A stretch of DNA of 64,000 bases from Lycium barbarum (GCF_019175385.1 NC_083338.1:64760884-64824883); one strand, 5' to 3'. Shown: positions 18,822-31,763, numbered from the stretch's first letter. The notes: a model not told the origin generated them from the letters alone. Translations and numbers: made by a program.

Positions 18822-20482
18822 TTCATGATTAGTCCATGTTGTTTGAAGTATTGGCAATCTTAGACACTTGAAATGTAAAAGAACATAAAAATGGGTCATT
18901 ATTGAATGAATAGTGACATAGATGAATGATAGTGGAATGGAACTATGAATATTGAAGTGTTGTGAGTACTCATACGTTATAAATGATGTTTATAGCATGA
19001 AACAAGCATTAAATGCATGAACACGCAAGGATGAGCAAGAAGTAGAAATAAGGGAAAATTGGAGGAAAATGGTGGATTTTGCCAAATGTACGTAAATGAC
19101 GATTGTCGATTATGATATTGCGAGTAACATTATGAACGTTGGGAGTTAATATAAAATGTGGGAAAAGTGGTATGAGCGAAGGAAGCGTTGTCCGACTTTT
19201 CCTAGAATTAGCGACGCATTCTTATAGCTAGCTACTAATGTTGATACGAATTCTCTTATGAAGGTAACGACGTGATATCGACGGAGAACAAGTGAGCGAT
19301 ATCGTAGCTAAATGACCAAGGTATGTGAGGCTAGTCCTTCTTTCTAATGGCATGAATCTTTTAGCTTGAATCGCTACTCCTTTCATGAATTCCTACATTC
19401 TAAGAAGTTAAAAGCTTATACCTATGAATGTCTATATGAGATAAGTTATACGATATGATGACACTAGAATGATGATGATGTTATTCCTTGCATACACTCA
19501 CCTTATGTACTAGTCCTTTCAAGGTGAGGCAGAATGTCCATAATGATTCCATAATGTAATGGGGGATCACGACCTTACGTCACCCTGATAGAGTAAAGTT
19601 GATCATGAGTCTTATATTCGCACTACGATAAGATAAGCATATTACTATGAGTATTTACATTAAGCATGTTATGATTGCGTTCACACCGGGCCTAGTTGGC
19701 CGGGCAGACACCGCTTCGGCGGGCGGTGATACGGATACACCACGACCTACGGGCGTGGGCAGACACCACTAGTGGGCGGCATGAAATGGTACCCCGGACG
19801 CGGGAGGCCTGGACGCGGGATAATATTATTGATTATCACACCTTCCGACATGGACGGGCAGCTTGCATATGATGCATACATGTCATGATGATGAGTATGA
19901 GTAAGATAGCATGCATTACTTCAATTATGATTATTAGTCAGATCCAGATGTCTCATGTTGATGTTATCCTCATATTATTGATGTTTCCTTTCATTATGTA
20001 TGCCTCTCATACTCGGTACAATATTCGTACTGACGTCCTTTCCTCGGACGTTGTGTTCATGCCCACAGGTAGACAGGGAGGAGAGCTTGGCCAGGGTCCT
20101 CAGTAGCTGTCAGCTGATAGATAGCACTCCATTGTTCGGAGGTGCTTATGGCTATTCTTTTGATGTACATTCATATATGCATATTTTGGGCATGACGGAG
20201 TCTTGTTCCGTCTATGTATTCATTATGTTAGTAGAGGCTCGTAGATACTCAGTGTGGGTTAGATGGTCTCACAAGATGTTTTCATATGTATGTATATTAT
20301 TTTGATGGCCAAGAGGCAAATGTATATAAAGTATTTATGTTTCGATTAAATATGATTTTCCTACAATTGGTATGTAAAATTGATAAAAGAGTATTAAATG
20401 AGCAAGACAAGCAGTAGAGTAAGCGGTGCTCGGTAATTGCTCCGGGTACCCGTCGCGGCCCCTAGCTGGGTCGTGACAGAAG

Positions 20483-20494
20483 TGGTATCAGAGC
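20483..20494 (+). other. Primer-binding site of element F
   Basis: TGGTATCAGAGC, four bases after the LTR end; initiator-Met tRNA type. Confidence 0.93.
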
Positions 20495-20671
20495 AGTTCG
20501 CCCCAGGAAGTGTCTACGAGCCGTGTCTAGTAGAGTCTTGTTTATGGTGTGTTGCGTGCCACGCTAATAAACAAGAGGCTACAGGGCATTTAAGAAAATG
20601 ACCATCCTTCTTCTCATAAGATCGTGCGATAGAGCCATGCCTAGGATTATGTTCTTCCTAAAAGTGCGTTA

Positions 20672-20680
20672 TGGTTTCAG
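20672..20680 (+). promoter_or_regulatory. Candidate 3' splice site before gag of F
   Basis: TGGTTTCAG four bases before the gag ATG at 20685, in the same position as in G, H and C. Confidence 0.45.
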
Positions 20681-20684
20681 AAAA

Positions 20685-21870
20685 ATGCCGCCGAAAGGGA
20701 AAGCTACAGCTGCCCAGAAAGGCAAAGCTACGACAAAGAGGCAGGCGGAAAGAGAGCCTCCGGCAAATGTAGAGGAAAGTGAATCGCAAAGTGAGGCCGC
20801 GCCCAATATAGAAGAGCATGGAGGAGCCTCAGCTCTGATTCCTCCACCGGGTGCTTCGGGTCAACAAGTGTCTGAGGCCATACATTTATTGACACAGTTG
20901 GTTGCCGCTCAGGCACAACAACAGAATGCGGGCCCAAGTGATCGTTCGGCTAGTACAAGAGCCCGTGATTTCCTTACTCTAAACCCTCCAGAATTTTTCG
21001 GGTCGAAGCCGGATGAGGACCCACAAGGTTTTATCGATGAGATGTTGCGGACGATGAAACTTATGCATACTTCTGAGACCGAATCCGTGAAGTTGGCCTC
21101 ATATAGACTTCGCGACGTGGCGGTACTATGGTATAAGAATTGGGTGATAACAAGACGAGAGAATGCGCTCCCTCCCGTGTGGCAAGAGTTTGTAGATGCC
21201 TTTATTCGTCATTACTTGCCACCTGAAGTCCGCCGAGCTAGAGCGGACAGGTTCTTGAATTTGAAACAGGGAAGCATGAGTTCCCGAGAGTATAGTATGC
21301 AATTCAACTCATTGGCCCGGTATGCTCCGACTATGGTGGCTGACATGGGAGACCGAGTCTATAGATTTGTGAGTGGTTTAGGGCCACATCTGTATAGAGA
21401 TTATTTGATAGCCTCCTTGCAAGACGGGATTGATATTTCCCGAATAAAGGCCCATGATCAGAACCTCGAGGAACGACAACGACAACAGAGGAGTGATCGT
21501 GAGGGTGACAAAAGACAAGGTAAGAGGGCTAGATCTATGGGGGAGAGCAGTGAGTACCGAGGGGGACCAAGACAGACGCATTCCAGACACTCAGGTCAGT
21601 CAGCGACCAGTGCACCTCCCTGATTCTCGGATAGGAGATTTGATCGTTCTACTCAGTCAGGCTAGAGGTAGAGTTCGAGGGCCTTAGATTCGCAGTCTAG
21701 GGGAGATTTCAGCCAAAGAAGACCTCCAGTACCGCAGTGTAGCCAGTGTGGCAACTTACATTCTGGACAGTGTCGTCAGGGTTCGGATGCTTGTTATGCT
21801 TGCGGGTAGGTTGGTCATATGATGAGAGATTTCCCTTCAGCGAGACATAGGGCGGGGACTTAGCCCACAG
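20685..21870 (+). pseudogene. Element F: gag
   Basis: The start is placed at ATG 20685 (MPPKGKATAAQ), matching element C; an upstream in-frame ATG at 20598 lies in the conserved leader. The Gag domain runs from PPEFFGSKPDEDP to SSREYSMQFNSLARYAP and is open to 21621, where a TGA (from an Arg codon) stops it. Further stops follow before and within the zinc-knuckle region: one falls inside the second knuckle (CYACG-stop-VGHMMRDF), which also has Phe in place of the last Cys, as in element A. The Gag product from this copy would lack nucleic-acid binding knuckles. Confidence 0.88.
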
Positions 21871-21893
21871 GTTCAGCAGCGGGGTCTTCTTCA

Positions 21894-22385
21894 GTGCGCC
21901 CGACAGCACAGACTCCTCAGACTACAGCAGGTAGAGGCAGAGGTAGAGGGGGAGCATCCACTTCAGGTGCTGTTCAGCCCCGTGTGTATGCTTTAGCTGG
22001 GCGACAGGATCTTGAGTCTTCCCCAGATGTTGTCACAGGTACCTTGACTATATTTTCCCGTGATGTATATGCTCTGATTGATCCGGGTTCTACCTTCTCA
22101 TATATTACTCCATATATCGCTGATTGTGTTGGGGTGAGACCTGAGCCAATTAAACCTTTCGAGGTATTCACTCCGGTTGGTGATCCTATAATAGCGAGGC
22201 AAGTATATAAGAACTGTGTAGTCATTATATGTGATCGCCAGACAAGGGCTGATTTGATTGAACTTGAGATGATAGATTTTGACGTAATTATGGGTATGGA
22301 CTGGTTGGCATCATGCTATGCTAATGTTTGTTGCCGGACAAAGGTAGTTCGATTCCAATTTCCAAGAGAGCCCATACTCGAGTAG
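21894..22385 (+). pseudogene. Element F: retropepsin (aspartic protease)
   Basis: The open segment encodes the G/R-rich end of Gag ([12 protein letters not shown]), then [14 protein letters not shown] with the active-site triad-equivalent DPGS, and [17 protein letters not shown] near the C-terminus. It ends at a TAG that replaces a Trp codon (ILE-stop-KGNT) by one G-to-A change, just before RT. Protease would cleave the polyprotein in the particle. Confidence 0.85.
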
Positions 22386-24100
22386 AAGGGTAATACAGTT
22401 TCCCCAAAGGGTAGGTTTATTTCCTACCTTAAGGCGAGAAAGATGATAGCCAAGGGTTATATTTGTCATGTAGTTCGGGTTCATGACACGGAAGCGGAAG
22501 TGCCAACTTTCCAGTCTGTCCCGGTAGTGAATGAATTCCCAGATGTGTTTCCCGACGAGTTACTAGGCCTTCCCCCAGAAAGGGAGATTGATTTCGCCAT
22601 TGATGTATTACCAAACACCGAGCCTATTTCTATTCCTCCTTATCGAATGGCTCCAGCAGAACTGAAAGAGCTAAAAGCACAGCTAAAAGATTTACTTGAG
22701 AAGGGGTTTATAAGGCCTAGTTCTTCGCCGTGGGGAGCACCAGTCCTGTTCGTAAATAAGAAAGATGGATCTCTACGAATGTGCATCGACTACAGGCAGT
22801 TGAACAAGGTGACAATAAAGAATAAATACCCTCTTCCCAGAATCGACGATTTGTTTGATCAATTACAGGGCGCTAAATGGTTCTCCAAGATAGATCTGAG
22901 ATCGGGTTATCATCAGGTGAGAATTAGGGAAGCAGATATTCCCAAGACTGCCTTCAGGACAAGATATGGTCACTACGAGTTTCGAGTAATGTCGTTTGGG
23001 TTGACGAATGCCCCGGCAGTGTTCATGAATATAATGAATAATGTGTTTAGGCCATTCTTGGATTTCTTTGTGATAGTGTTCATCGACGATATCCTGGTAT
23101 ATTCTCGCACAGAATCAGAACATACAGATCATCTAAGAATTGTTCTTGGCGTTCTTCGAGATCGGGATTGTATGCAAAGTTTTCGAAGTGCGAGTTTTGG
23201 CTAAACTTAGTGGCATTTCTAGGTCATGTTATTTTAGATTATGGTATCTGAGTCGACACTCAGAAAATAGAAGTTGTGAAGACTTGGCCTAGGCCTACGA
23301 CGCCTACAGAAGTTCGTAGTATTCTGGGTTTGGAAAGTTATTATCGAAGATTCGTAGAGGGCTTCTCATCTATTTCATCCCTATTGATAAAGTTAACCCA
23401 GAAGTGGGCTAAATTCCAGTGGAGAGATGCATGTGAGCGTAGCTTCCAAGAGTTGAAAAACAGGTTGACCTCAGCGCCAGTGATAACATTTCCAGAAGGA
23501 TCAGATGGCTATGTAGTATATTGTGACGCCTCCGGTGTGGGATTAGGATGTCTATTGATGCAGAATGGGAAAGTTATTGTATATGCTTCGAGACAGTTGC
23601 GAAAACATGAACAGAATTATCCCACTCATGATCTTGAGCTAGCTGCGGTTATTCATGCATTGAAAATGTGGAGACACTACTTATATGGTGTGCACGTGGA
23701 CATCTATATGGATCACAAAAGCCTTCAATATATTTTCAAACAGAAGGAGTTGAACCTGCGGCAAAAGAGATGGTTAGAACTACTAAAGGATTTTGATGTG
23801 AACAATCTATATCATCCAGGGAAGGCGAATGTAGTAGCAGATGCCCTTAGCCGCCGATCGATGGGTAGTTTATGTGGAGTTCCTTCGGAAAAGCGAGAAA
23901 TGGTTCGTGAGGTCCATCGGTTAGCAAGTCTCGGCGTACGGCCAATTGATTCAGGAGATGCAAGTATTAGCATCAATGACCCCACAATTTCATCATTGAA
24001 TCTAGAAGTGAAGGAACGACAATATGAAGATCCTCAATTAAGCCACTATCGAGATCTATCTCAGGAAAAGGAAAAGTCTCTATTCGAAGTTTCCATATAA
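22386..24100 (+). pseudogene. Element F: reverse transcriptase and RNase H
   Basis: RT spans the LPPEREIDF start, the [16 protein letters not shown] and [10 protein letters not shown] blocks, [11 protein letters not shown] and the catalytic [10 protein letters not shown], all intact. A one-base loss near 23166 shifts frame after LGVLRDR, and a TGA lies near 23252 in the continued frame. The frame from 23276 resumes with [12 protein letters not shown], the RNase H start [10 protein letters not shown], catalytic Glu in HDLELAA, and MDHKSLQYI. In that last motif Met replaces the usual Thr next to the catalytic Asp. It closes with [10 protein letters not shown] and a stop at 24098. Confidence 0.9.
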
Positions 24101-25459
24101 GGGGTTCTTAGATATCGAGACCGGCTATGTGTACCGAATGTGGCAAACTTGCTCCAATGGATTTTAGAGGAAGCATATTACTCCCTGTATTCTATTCATC
24201 CAGGTGCAACTAAGATGTACCATGATCTTAAATCGATATATTGGTGGGATGGCATGAAGCGAGGCATAGCAGAATTTGTAGCACAGTGCCCAAATTGCCA
24301 GCAAGTGAAGGTCGAGCATCAAAAGCCAGGAGGATTATTGTAAGCAATGGAAATCCCTACGTGGAAATGGGAAGAAATTAATATGGATTTTGTGGTAGGA
24401 TTACCCCGTACGCGAGGGAAGTACGATTCTATATGGGTGATCGTGGATAGACTCACGAAAGCAGCTCATTTTCTCCCCGTTAGAACCACATATTCAGCGG
24501 AAGATTATGCTAAATTGTATCTCAAGGAGATTGTACGACTTCACGGTATTCCTTTGGCCATTATCACAGACAGAGGGGCACAGTTCACAGCCAAGTTCTG
24601 GAAGTCCTTTCAAGAAGGTCTAGGTACCCAAGTTAAGCTCAGCACGGCGTTCCATCCGCAGACTGACGGACAAGCCGAGCGTACTATTCAGACCTTAGAG
24701 GATATGCTACGGGCATGTGTGTTGGACTTTGGCGGTAGTTAGGATGAGCATTTGCCTCTTATTGAATTTTCCTATAACAACAACTATCATTCCAGTATTC
24801 AAATGGCCCCGTATGAAGCCTTATATAGAAGAAAATGCAGATCTCCAATTGGATGGTTTAAAACCGGAGAAGTACAATTGATAGGCCCCGACTTGATCCA
24901 ACAAGCAGTTGAAAAGGTTAAAGTGATTCGAGACCGACTGTTAATAGCTCAAAGTCGCAAAAAGTCTTATGCAGATATTCGCCGACGAGACTTGGAATTT
25001 CAAGTGGGCGATTCGGTGTTCCTAAAGGTATCGCCGATGAAGGGAGTGATGAGATTTGGCAAGAAGGGAAAGCTAAGTCCCAGATATATCGGACCCTACC
25101 AAATCATTCGCAAGGTGAGTCGAGTAGCCTATAAATTGGACTTGCCTTCAGAGCTCGAATCCGTGCATCCAGTGTTCCATGTTTCGATGCTCCGCAAGTG
25201 TATTGGAGACCCAACAAGAATAGTTCCGGTTGATGATGTGCAAGTAACAGAGAAGCTAACATACGAGGAAATGCCCATTTCCATTTTGGATAGACAAGTA
25301 CGAAGGCTTCGGAATAAAGAGGTTGCTTCAGTCAAAGTTCTATGGCGGAACAATAATCGGGAAGAAATGACTTGGGAAGCGGAGGAGAAGATGAAATCTA
25401 TGTACCCTCATTTGTTCCAATTCCCAGATGAGTTTCAAGATGAGACGTCGATGGTGTAA
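24101..25459 (+). pseudogene. Element F: integrase with chromodomain
   Basis: Three in-phase segments are broken by stops at about 24341 and 24740, each explicable by a single C-to-T or G-to-A change. The zinc domain ([10 protein letters not shown] ... CPNCQQ), a complete DDE core (NMDFVVGLP, ITDRGAQFTAKFW, DGQAERTIQ), the GPY/F module (KLSPRYIGPYQI) and the chromodomain (ILDRQVRRLRNKEV ... VLWRNNNREEMTWE) are all recognisable. It is better preserved in catalytic residues than the integrase of B. The frame ends in TAA at 25457. Confidence 0.9.
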
Positions 25460-25650
25460 GGTATGTATGTATTGATTTTATGTTTTTGGTCGTGTGTGGC
25501 CATAAATGTGTTGATATTGTGATATAGCCCAGTGAGGCGAAGATATTGTGGGTTGTTGTAATGGAAAGGTAGTATCCAAATTACAAAGGAAACTCTGCCA
25601 AAATTTTTCTAGAATTCCCGAGTGTCGAACATTCGAGGACGAATGTTCCA
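25460..25650 (+). other. Element F 3' untranslated region
   Basis: 190 bp between integrase stop and PPT. It holds a GGAAACTCTGCCAAAATTT box (25588-25606) that recurs in LTR D and in the internal region of G, and the ATTCGAGGACGAAT palindrome at 25631-25644. Confidence 0.75.
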
Positions 25651-25664
25651 AAAGGGGGGAAGAA
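25651..25664 (+). other. Polypurine tract of element F
   Basis: AAAGGGGGGAAGAA directly before LTR start TGTTACACC. Confidence 0.88.
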
Positions 25665-27205
25665 TGTTACACCTCGGAAATTTCTCCGTACTTGTATCAT
25701 GAGTGGAATGATGAAAAGTTGAGTGAATGATGTTTTATTAAGTCGGGAATGGCTAATTAAGAATTTTTGGAAATAAGAAAGTCGCGGAAACGTTTTCAGC
25801 CCAGTGGTCGTATATGGCACTATACAGCCCGTAAAGTGATTTACGGACCATATAGTGCAATCGTCCTTCAGCTTGCCAAAAATCTCAAGTTCTGCCAAGT
25901 GTTGAATATGGTTAAATACGACCCAGTTTACAGCCAGTAAACTGGTTTACGGACCGTAAACCAGGTCGTAAACTGCCATGTTCCTCAGCCAAAACTTTCT
26001 GTTTTTGAAATGGTTAAATACGGCCATGGAGGACGGACCGTAAATAAAAATACGGTCCGTATATGGTGTTTTACGACCACTGTTCATCCCGACAAGAATT
26101 CATTAAAGACCAGATTTTGTGATTTTAAAACGAGACTTAGACTTCATATTATTTACTTATTCATCCAACAACTCAAGAGACCTCTAGAACATTCCAAATA
26201 ATTCCTCCACAATAATTCAAGAGAATTAAAGGGAATATCAAGACCAACAACACTAATTTCATGGAATCAAGTGTAAGAACACAATAAAGGATCATTTAAG
26301 TGAAGAAATTTCAAAGAGGGTGGAACTAGGGTTTTGGCCAATTGAAGTATTTCAACTTAAGGATTATTCAACCATCATCCAAGGAAAGTTTCATGATTAT
26401 TCCATGTTGTTTGAAGTATTGGAAAGCTTAGACACTTGAAATGTAGAAGAACATAAAAATGGGTCATTATTGAATGAATAGTGACATAGATGAATGATAG
26501 TGGAATGGAACTATGAATATTGAAGTGTTGTGAGTACTCATACGTTATAAATGATGTTTATATCATGAAACAAGCATTAAATGCATGAACACGCAAGGAT
26601 GAGCTAGAAGTAGAAATAAGGGAAAATTGGAGGAAAATGGTGGATTTTGCCAACTGTACGTAAATGACGATTGTCGATTATGATATTGCGAGTAACATTA
26701 TGAACGTTGGGAGATAATATAAACGTGGGAAAAGTGGTATGAGCGAAGGAAGCGTTGTCCGACTTTTCCTAGAATTAGCGACACGTTCTTTTAGCTAACT
26801 ACTAATATTGATACGAATTCTCTTATGAAGGTAACGACGTGATATCGACGGAGAACAAGTGAGCTATATCTTAGCTAAACGACCGAGGTATGTGAGGCTA
26901 GTCCTTCTTTCTAATGTCATGAATCTTTTAGCTTGAATCCCTACTCCTTTCATGAATTTCTACATTCTAAGAAGTTAAAAGCTTATACCTATGAATGTCT
27001 ATATGAGATAAGTTATACGATATGATGACACTAGAATGATGATGATGTTATTCCTTGCCTACACTCACCTTATGTACTAGTCCTTTCAAGGTGAGGCAGA
27101 ATGTCCATAATGATTCCATAATGTAACTAGGGGATCACGACCTTACGTCACCCCGATAGAGTAAAGTTGATCATGAGTCTTATATACGCATTACTATAAG
27201 ATAAG
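25665..27205 (+). repeat. 3' LTR of element F, left part
   Basis: Aligns with 18097-19640 of the 5' LTR. It stops at the ATAAG target of solo LTR N. It includes the mutated palindrome cluster at 25806-26078 and the mutated donor at 26381. Confidence 0.93.
27201..27205. repeat. TSD of solo LTR N, left copy (ATAAG)
   Basis: ATAAG here and at 30811-30815 flank the TG...CA of LTR N exactly. Confidence 0.92.
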
Positions 27206-30200
27206 TGTTATATCCCACATTCTTGCGTATTTGGATAATTCGAGATAGTGGCGAAAGGTCAAGAGCAAGACTATAATTTTGATCTTGTTGGGTGCATAAG
27301 TGGTTTATGAAAATTTTGAAGTGGGAATATTAAGAAAGGTCAAGGGTATAAACGGAAAATTCGCAATATGACTCGTGGAAATATAAGGAGGATGAAGGGC
27401 AAATTTGGAATTTGGAAAATAATTTTTCATGAATTGCAAAAAAAAAAAAAAAAAAAGGGCTAGATTACTTTGGGCCAAGGTTGGCCATCCAACTTCCTTC
27501 TTGATGGGCCAAGCCCATGGGAAATTAAAATTTATGGGATTAAAAGAAGACTAAGTCTTCTAAATAGTCCCATAATCTTCTAGACATTTCAAGAGAAGAG
27601 AGAAAAGAAAGAAGGAGAAACTTCTCCATAGGCCATTTTCGGCCAAGTTCAAGACCAAAAAAAAAATGTTTTCTTCAAAAATCATTTCCTACCAATTCAA
27701 GGATTCCTAGCAAGGTGAAGTGTTCATTGGAACAAGAAGATTTCATATTCTTGCAAGTTACCAATTTTAATCAAGTGAAAAAGTGGAGAAAAAGGTAAGG
27801 TGAAACTCTTTTCTTATATGTTATGGATCTTTATGCATGTTGTAGTATGCAAAAGTGAGTGAAATTCATGGAAGAGAAAAACTATGTTGTGGCCGTGAGG
27901 TGTGCTATATGTGTGTGTGTGGAAATCATGTTTTAATTATTTTATCTAGTAATTGGTTGTTATTGTTGTGAATGTTATGTTGATAATGGAAGTGGAATGA
28001 TTTTGGAGAGGTTGTAGTTGTATATGCATGATGTATAGCCGTGTATATTTGGTGAATCATGAAGGGATGTGAGCAAGTTTTATTTGGTATGTTGGTTGTT
28101 GTGTTGTGGATTTTATGTTGCAAATAAAAGCCTAATGAGCTTAGTGAAGTATTAGTAGTTGGAGGCTTGTCTTGGAAGATTATGTAAATTGAATATTATG
28201 TTCTTACATGTATGGAAGATAATGATATTAGTATGGTGTTGTTGGAATATATATATGATAAGGTTGTTATTGTTTTTATTGGAGTTGGAAGGTTTTGAAA
28301 GAAGTAGTAAATTGATTAAGTTGTTATAATGTATCTTGGATTGAATATGGAAATTGTTAGTATGGTTGTTGAAATTATGTTGATAGTTTGGCCGGGTTGA
28401 ATTCCCGGGATTGTTGTTGATTGAAATTGGCCAAGTTGAACTTGGTGGGATGGAGTATTTACAGGGGAAGTGCTGCCGCAATTTCGGTAGCCAAGTATTA
28501 TCTTAAGATTCCAATTCTAAATGCTCTAACCAAAGTTTGGTAAATGTGACCAATTTGTAGATTTTGGCGGATTTGCAACTTGAATTTGGAATAGCATAAG
28601 GAGCGGAAAGAGGTATGTAAGGCTTCACCCTTCCTTCTATGGCATGTCTTAGGCATACTAGGTTGGATACGAGCCCCGGGGACAACTCCATTCTCCGGGA
28701 TCCGCACCTAAAGTTTCCCCTTTTTCATTAAGTAGAATTGAATTAGAAATTGTGTAAAATGTTGGAAAACCTTCCTAAACATATAGAACTTGCATAAATA
28801 TGACCCCACTACCTCAAAATCCTCACGAGTGACGTCATGAAATATAATGTACGTAAATTTGGTACGCCGCCTCATTTGACCCGAGGTGGGCCCATTGTTC
28901 CCGAATTTTCCCTATTGCTCCATTTGACTTATTTTGGAGTAGAATCCAAAGGAAACTTTTGATCCTTGTTCCGATTATCAAACGATAAGTACTGTACTAT
29001 TCTAATGGAATATGTATATGACGACCATGATAACGATAATGCTAAGGAAGCGAATACGTCTATGGTAAGTATGGCAAGAATGATTCTATGACTAAGAGTC
29101 ATAAGCTAAGGACCCAATATGAATATGAGTATGAAAGTATCAAAGTAGTTCTTGATCTTATATTCTATTCCTTGGTTATGACACTATCTTCTAAAGATTC
29201 CAAAGGAATGATCCCCAAGTCGTAAAGTCTCAAATGTTTTTCTTATATCTTAGTTACTTGCAAAAGCTATAAGTCTATAACTTCAAGGTATAAGTCTTTT
29301 CCTAATAGTTCATAATTTTTTTTTTATAATGTCCATATTTTTCGAAAGCCAAGTTTTAAGAGATAGGAAGCTCTTATGACTAAGATGATGAATATGATCT
29401 TATGAGGACAACGATGAAGTCAAAGATGAGAAAATGTCTATGATAGATATGCTGACGATATGTTCCTACTACGAATATGACAATATGACAATGTTAAACT
29501 ATTTCTTGATATCTCAACTCTATTATGGGTAATGACTACTTTAAAGGTTCCAAGCATATGAAACGATGCCTTATGACCCTATTTTATGTTTTCTCATAAT
29601 GATATTCTTCATTGATAGTTTCGCCTTATGATACTAGTTCTTTCAAGGTGAGACAAAGCGACCACGGTCATTCCATAATGTAATCGGAGGTCACCGACCT
29701 TACGTCACTCCAATGGATATATGATTTTCTTTGGGCTCTCCTGCATGCTTATATGACATATGTATATGCGATATGAATATGTACATGGGGTGGAGGAAGG
29801 GATACATGGGGAATGGGAAGGGAAACATGTTTCATTGCCACCTGGTCAGCTGGCGTTATCATCCCGGACGCGGGATATATGGGAGAGCCGATGTATTTCG
29901 GTGCTATGTAGGCGAGCCAACATTGTTCGGTGCTATGCTATGACCTGATATGCTATGACCTGCTATGCTCTGACCTGCTATGCTATGACTTGATATGCTA
30001 TGACCTGCTATGCTATGACCTGCTATGCTATGACCTGATATGCTATGACCTGATATGATTTGACATGATATGATATGACACGATATGATATGACACGATC
30101 TCATATGATACGATACGATATGATATGATATGATATGATAAGACATGACATAATATAAGCTCTATTTTCTATGACTATGAAAAAGAAATGTTTTACAAAG

Positions 30201-30810
30201 ACAGACAAGCATGCATGGTATCCGGCCTGAAAAAGGTATTCCGATGTACAGGTTACTTTCTCGTCTCAATATATGTCCTATGACCCTATGATATTGATAA
30301 TCATGCTTTACGTTTCTGTTTTATTATCTTCCATGCTTTACATACTCGGTACACTATTTGTACTAACGTCCCTTCTTGTGGACGCTGCGTTTCATGCCGC
30401 GCAGGTCAGCAGGTAGACGGACCTGATTCCTAGGAGTTCTATCAGCAGTAAGTGGCAACGCTCCAGTTGTCCCAGAGCCTCAGTCCCTTGGTACTATTTT
30501 GTGTATATATTCGGGCACAGTAGTACAAGGCCCTTCCTATGTATATGTGTACTATGTTTAGAGGCTCGTCGACAGATATGTACAGTTAGATGTTTATACC
30601 TTTGATTGTCCTCGTTATTGTATAAAGTGCTAGCCGAGTTTGTTAGCCTATGTTTATAACTATGCTACTAGTGTTAATGGTAAGTAAAAATATATATATA
30701 TATATGGTACAGTTCATATGGCCCACTTAGTAACAAGAATACTATATGAGATAGGGGGTGCTCGGTACAAGTATCGGGTACTCGTCGCGACCCCTAGTTG
30801 GGTCGTGACA
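27206..30810 (+). mobile_element. Solo LTR N (3605 bp, TGTTATATCCC family)
   Basis: TGTTATATCCC...GGGTCGTGACA with a perfect 5-bp TSD and no internal region, so a full element has recombined to one LTR. It contains an A-run at 27438-27456, AAG/GTAAGG at 27792-27800, GGTATGT at 28611, CCCGGACGCGGG at 29863, a degenerate short tandem repeat at 29937-30145 and a CGTCC/GGACG hairpin near 30375. No coding sequence. Confidence 0.95.
29937..30145. repeat. Short tandem repeat (TATGACCTGC / ATATGATATGAC type)
   Basis: About 200 bp of degenerate 10-12-base units: TGCTATGACC repeats at the left grade into pure TATGA repeats at the right. Confidence 0.85.
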
Positions 30811-31273
30811 ATAAGTATTTTATGATAAGCATATTACTATGAGTATTTACATTAAGCATGTCATGATTGCATTCACACCAGGCCTAGTTGGCCGGGCAGA
30901 CACCGCTTCGGCGGGCGGCGATACGGATACACCACGACCTACGGGCGTGGGCAGACACCACTAGTGTGCGGTATGAGATGGTACCCCGGACGCGGGAGGC
31001 CTGGACGCGGGCTAATATTATTGATTATCACACCTTCCGACATGGACGGACAGCTTGCATATGATGCATACATGTCATGATGATGAGTATGAGTAAGATA
31101 GCATGTATTACTTCAATTATGATTTTCAGTCAGATCCAGATGTCTCATGTTGATGTTATCCTCATATTATTGATGTTTCCTTTCATTATGTATGCCTCTC
31201 ATACTCGGTACAATATTCGTACTGACGTCCTTTCCTCGGACGCTGTGTTCATGCCCACAGGTAGACAGGGAGA
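30811..31273 (+). repeat. 3' LTR of element F, right part, truncated
   Basis: Begins with the second ATAAG, then aligns with 19637-20080 of the 5' LTR through GTAGACAGGGAG. The next bases are RT of element E. About 400 bp corresponding to 20081-20478 are missing. Confidence 0.92.
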
Positions 31274-31763
31274 AGAGGCTCATTCGAATTTGGTGATAGC
31301 CACTTCTACGATCAATCTTTGAAAATACCTTTGAGCCGCAAAGCTCATCCAACATATCCTCAAGCCTTGGAATAGGATGGCGATACTTTAACGTGATTTT
31401 GTTGACGGCTCTACAATTAATGCACATCCTCCAAGTGCCATCTTTCTTTGGAACAAGAATCACCGGAACGGCACACGGGCTAAGACTCTCCTTCACTAGC
31501 CCCTTTTTAAGAAGCTCATCCACTTGCCTTTACAATTCTTTTGTTTCTTCCGGATTGCTCCTATAAGCCAGTTTGTTGGGAATTTGGGAACCCAGTACAA
31601 AGTCGATTTGGTGCTCAATACCTCTCAAAGGAAGTAAGCCTTCGGGCATTTCCTCCAGAAACAAGGCTTCATATTCCTTCAAAATAGAAGACATACTACT
31701 AGGAAAAGTGCTAGTAGTTTTGTTAGCATTTAGGAGAAGATATTTGTTGACAAGACAAACCAT
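31274..31763 (-). pseudogene. Element E: RT N-terminal half
   Basis: Encodes the linker (SSILKEYEALF), then LLPLRGIEHQIDF, a TAA replacing a Gln codon at about 31529, [44 protein letters not shown] and [13 protein letters not shown]. The usual [10 protein letters not shown] reads [10 protein letters not shown] here. The sequence then breaks into the LTR of F. The fingers/palm part up to the block before the catalytic FDD is present. The partner half is at 17399-18096. Confidence 0.87.

Larger units (their letters stand above)
18097..20478 (+). repeat. 5' LTR of element F (2382 bp, TGTTACACCTC family)
   Basis: TGTTACACCTCGG...GGGTCGTGACA. Contains a cluster of TACGGNCCGTA palindromes (18238-18510), AAG/GTAAGT at 18813-18821, GGTATGT at 19319, GC-rich hairpins (CCGGGCC...GGCCGGG, CACCGC...GCGGTG, CCCGGACGCGGG) at 19680-19825, a CGTCC/GGACG hairpin at 20034-20050 and CACAG/GTAGAC at 20064. 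Confidence 0.95.
18097..31273 (+). mobile_element. Element F: Tekay/Del-like chromovirus inserted in RT of E, 3' truncated
   Basis: 5' LTR 18097-20478, PBS 20483-20494, decayed gag-pol 20685-25459, PPT 25651-25664, 3' LTR from 25665. The 3' LTR is interrupted by solo LTR N and ends prematurely at about 31273, lacking roughly the last 400 bp. No TSD can be verified because the right edge is deleted. By eye the two LTRs differ at roughly ten positions in their first 200 bp. Orientation is opposite to E. Confidence 0.93.

Noticed and set aside
27926..28481. Asn/His/Thr-rich minus-strand frames
   Set aside because: Low-complexity antisense of GTTGTTG-rich LTR sequence in N.
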